NCBI GenBank assembly: GCA_944989445.1
Contig: CALYLW010000013.1
Span: 1,150,566 to 1,214,565 of the forward strand
Direction: 5' to 3'
Origin: Ampullaceana balthica
Taxonomy: Eukaryota > Mollusca > Gastropoda > Lymnaeidae
DNA: 64,000 bases
Shown here in pieces: positions 61,497 to 64,000 of this stretch. The position numbers and the translations under genes are program-made. Numbering within the stretch: the first letter of the stretch is position 1; each line of letters starts with the position of its first letter. Below the pieces are notes generated by a model. The model saw only the letters and a program-made list of their open reading frames with translations. It made no database searches and was not told where the DNA came from.

Positions 61497-61592
61497 CTCT
61501 TGAGAACACCCATGTTAAAAAAGATGATCTCTTGAGAACACCCATGTTAAAAAAGATGATCTCTTGAGAACACCCATGTTAAAAAAGATGAT
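61497..61592 (+). repeat. Perfect 3 x 32-bp tandem repeat in the NAA38 3' UTR
   Basis: Three identical 32-base units (61497-61528, 61529-61560, 61561-61592), each beginning ctcttgagaacacc. They lie between the stop codon and the poly(A) signal. Perfect identity implies a recent expansion and likely length polymorphism. Confidence 0.95.
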
Positions 61593-61609
61593 CGTTTTAA
61601 ATTCTTTCC

Positions 61610-61615
61610 AATAAA
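61610..61615 (+). terminator. NAA38 polyadenylation signal
   Basis: AATAAA in ttccaataaagtcttt, 260 bases after the NAA38 stop codon and directly after a three-copy tandem repeat. Position and sequence fit a short 3' UTR. Confidence 0.6.
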
Positions 61616-63330
61616 GTCTTTGGTGCCAAGTCTACAAATTTGAACATAGTAATTTAGATAACAATCCTGCTGTTTGACGACCTATGACGGTATCTTTAAT
61701 GGATACCCCAGAGGTCTTTGATTGTCTTGCTCTACATTCACTAGAGCAGTGAGCATTCAATTAATAGAAATGATCCTGCTTGCCAATCTGTATGGTTCAT
61801 CCATACTTTGTACATTTACCATATGTAATTTTTAGGGCTGCAGAAATTAACGATTGATTAATAGATTAATTGTTAACAATTTTAATCGATTAAAATTAAT
61901 TTGATTGAAAAAATTCAATTAATATTTATGAAAATATTTCTAATATTTTTTTCTCCAATTTATTAATAATTTATATTTTTTGCTACTTACATACTTTTCC
62001 CTCGTATTATTATTTATTAAGACATACAACACACACGTAAACAAAAAGGTTTTTCTTCCTTATTTCTTGATTAGCAGATTTAAACAAAAAATAGTGTTTT
62101 ATAGTTTCTTTTATTTCTCGTTTTCAATTGGATTAAAATATATAATGTATACTGTACTAAATGATACTGGCTCTTTTTGTTGATTTAACATTGACTAAAA
62201 TATGGTGTAAATACAATTTACAGCATTCATATGTTTATCAACTAGTTTAAAACTTGAATCATGAAAATAAGGTACATAATGATAATGTGTCAAATTTTGT
62301 AATACGGATTTAACTATTCTACTGGGTATTGAAAACTATACAAAGATCTTCCAATGGGAAGTTCCAATGCCAGAAGTTTTTCCAACATTGATTCATAACA
62401 TCAGACCATGTTTACATGAATGTGTATAAAATATTTTGATCTACAGAAAAAAATACAGAGTAAATTGTTATAAACTATAATTATATTAAAATTAAATCTA
62501 AAAACTAACAAAATAAGAAGAAAGGCAAAACCATTCAATAAACTGAGCGTTTGTTGAGGGCTTAGCACAAAAAAGAAAGTTTGATGAAAGTGTTTGTCTT
62601 ATATCTGATGTTAAGTTTAAAAAAAAAGATTTGAATGTGGAGCAAATGAATCTATGTTTTGTTAAATAAAAAGCATAGATTTTAAGTAACAATTTTTTTT
62701 CTTATTGTTTATATCATATATATATAGTCAATCTCATACATTTTTGATAAGTCCAAAAAAAAATAAAGATTGAATGTATTGAGAGTTGTGATGGTTTGTT
62801 TCTTGTAATGTTTTCATCAAAACTTCATGCTCTTTTCATTCCACTTATTCTTGGAAACTTATAACCTTAAGGTGACTACCGGTGCTTTATAGAACTTTTT
62901 AGACATTAAACACTATTTCAGCAATGATATCATCATCATCTTAAAAATAGCAGCACTTATTTATCATCTTCACCACAACATAAACAAAATGATGCTTGTA
63001 TATCTAAATATTTTAAAAACACAAATCTTTGAAGTGGCTCCACTATTCCTCACTGTTCCTTCTGAAAATCCCTCTTTTCAATAGATTGTGCCTTGGTGAT
63101 GGAAAGTCTACCCAAGTATAAAAAAGAAGCATCTAATGACATGTTTCTTTAAATGTGGTTTTGATAATCAAATTGTGTTTTGCATGTTAGAGTAGAGTAG
63201 GATGGACGAAAACACGATAAAAAAAAATCATCATCATATAAGAATTGTACATTATAATTATAATAATTATAATTGTCTTGCATAAGGCAGGTGATTAAAA
63301 AAAAACAAAAAACTGCACTTAAAAATAAAA
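61616..63330. other. Intergenic AT-rich DNA downstream of NAA38
   Basis: No gene is supported. A decayed end of hAT 'A' (tagggctgcagaaattaacg) starts at 61833. The remainder contains only short ORFs and A/T runs. Confidence 0.5.
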
Positions 63331-63690
63331 TGTATCTTATCTGATACAGATGCTCCTTATTTCTATACAAACTATTACATGTATTCACTGTTTATGTCTA
63401 GTCTTACATTTTTATTACAGTATTAGATATTATTAGTATTAGTGTGGCTTTTTCAGACAATTCATTCCACGCCCCAGTGCCTGAAAGGAATAAGGATTGG
63501 TCATCGGTTGTCTAATGAGGATGCTCTGACTGGTTGTTACTATAAATATAAATACTAGCACTGGTAATCTACTTATCTACTATAATATTAGTCTTTTTTT
63601 AAACTGTCACAAGTCCCTTTACAGAGGATCAAACCGCTACTCTCGTTAGGCCAGCTGAGCGCGCATGCCGTTCGACAACCGTGCCCCCCT
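63331..63690 (-). mobile_element. tRNA-derived SINE
   Basis: On the minus strand the head reads gcgcgctcagctggcctaac, then gtagcggtttgatcctctg (A- and B-box-like). The 3' end is gagcatctgtatcagataag, the tail type shared with the SINE at 44.6 kb. Body length differs, so it is probably another subfamily using the same tail. Confidence 0.65.
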
Positions 63691-63813
63691 ACACATTCAT
63701 CATACATTGAAAACAAAGCAAAATATCATAATTACTTAAACAAAAGGCATCAGCTACGTTTATCCTTCAAAGGAAAACAGATTGTCTTGCCCAGAAAGCA
63801 AATTTTTAAAATA

Positions 63814-64000
63814 CAGTGATACCTCGGTATACGTCTGCTTTGGTATAAGTCCAACTCGGTAAACGTCCTGTTTGGACGCGAAACGATTTGCTTGGTATAC
63901 GACCTTTGTTTGGAATACGAACAGCATGCTTGTATTGGGACCAATGTTCCCTCTAAGGTTGGTTGGTCCGTGTGCAAAGTAAAAAGACTCGTGTGCACAG
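63814..64000 (+). mobile_element. Partial TA-target element, interrupted by a MITE at the window edge
   Basis: cagtgatacctcggtatacg follows TA at 63812-63813, and gtatac/acgtc motifs repeat, as in pogo/Tc1-type termini. At 63942 caatgttccctctaag starts the small hAT MITE seen at 54981. Both run off the window. Confidence 0.6.

Noticed and set aside
1..64000. CRISPR arrays, bacterial operons, rRNA genes, LTR retrotransposons
   Set aside because: None seen: no regularly spaced repeat-spacer array, no rRNA cores, and no paired LTRs with TG...CA ends that I could find by eye.

Overview
The window is AT-rich, intron-containing metazoan nuclear DNA. It has GT-AG spliced genes with short exons, large introns and many DNA transposons. 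Protein sequences and the repeat mix (hAT, TA-target and TTAA-target elements, tRNA-derived SINEs, RTE/Jockey-like LINE pieces) fit a lophotrochozoan, most likely a mollusc. That placement is inference; no single marker proves it.

Three genes are well supported. (1) Positions 222-34246, plus strand: 33 exons encoding the C-terminal 1376 residues of NIPBL/Nipped-B/Scc2, the cohesin loader. Its N-terminal half lies upstream of the window. The exons join in one open frame of 4131 nt. (2) Positions 38183-40383, minus strand: a two-exon, 609-residue type II membrane glycosyltransferase of the DXD 'Gly_transf_sug' (GT32-like) kind. Its N-terminal half looks like a second, degenerate copy of the same fold. 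(3) Positions 52791-61349, plus strand: five exons encoding a 134-residue NAA38 (LSMD1), the Sm-like auxiliary subunit of the NatC N-terminal acetyltransferase. NIPBL and the glycosyltransferase are convergent; the glycosyltransferase and NAA38 are divergent. They have no evident shared pathway. A weak minus-strand candidate lies at 37338-37850.

Layout: 1-3800 holds NIPBL exon 1 and a nested transposon block. 3806-34246 holds the other NIPBL exons, with transposons in introns 4, 10, 12, 17, 20 and 31. 34247-37300 is 3' UTR and intergenic DNA. 38.2-43.4 kb is the glycosyltransferase. 42.1-52.7 kb is a dense transposon graveyard, including a hAT-type transposase pseudogene near 48-49 kb and a LINE split by a hAT element. 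52.8-61.6 kb is NAA38, whose first two introns are full of mobile elements. 61.6-64 kb is intergenic, with a SINE and a partial element.

Many transposon boundaries can be read to the base because target-site duplications survive: 8 bp for hAT, TA for pogo/Tc1-type, TTAA for piggyBac-type. In several cases a related copy elsewhere in the window shows the empty site. This gives a readable order of nested insertions. The most novel coding observation is the tandem active plus degenerate glycosyltransferase.
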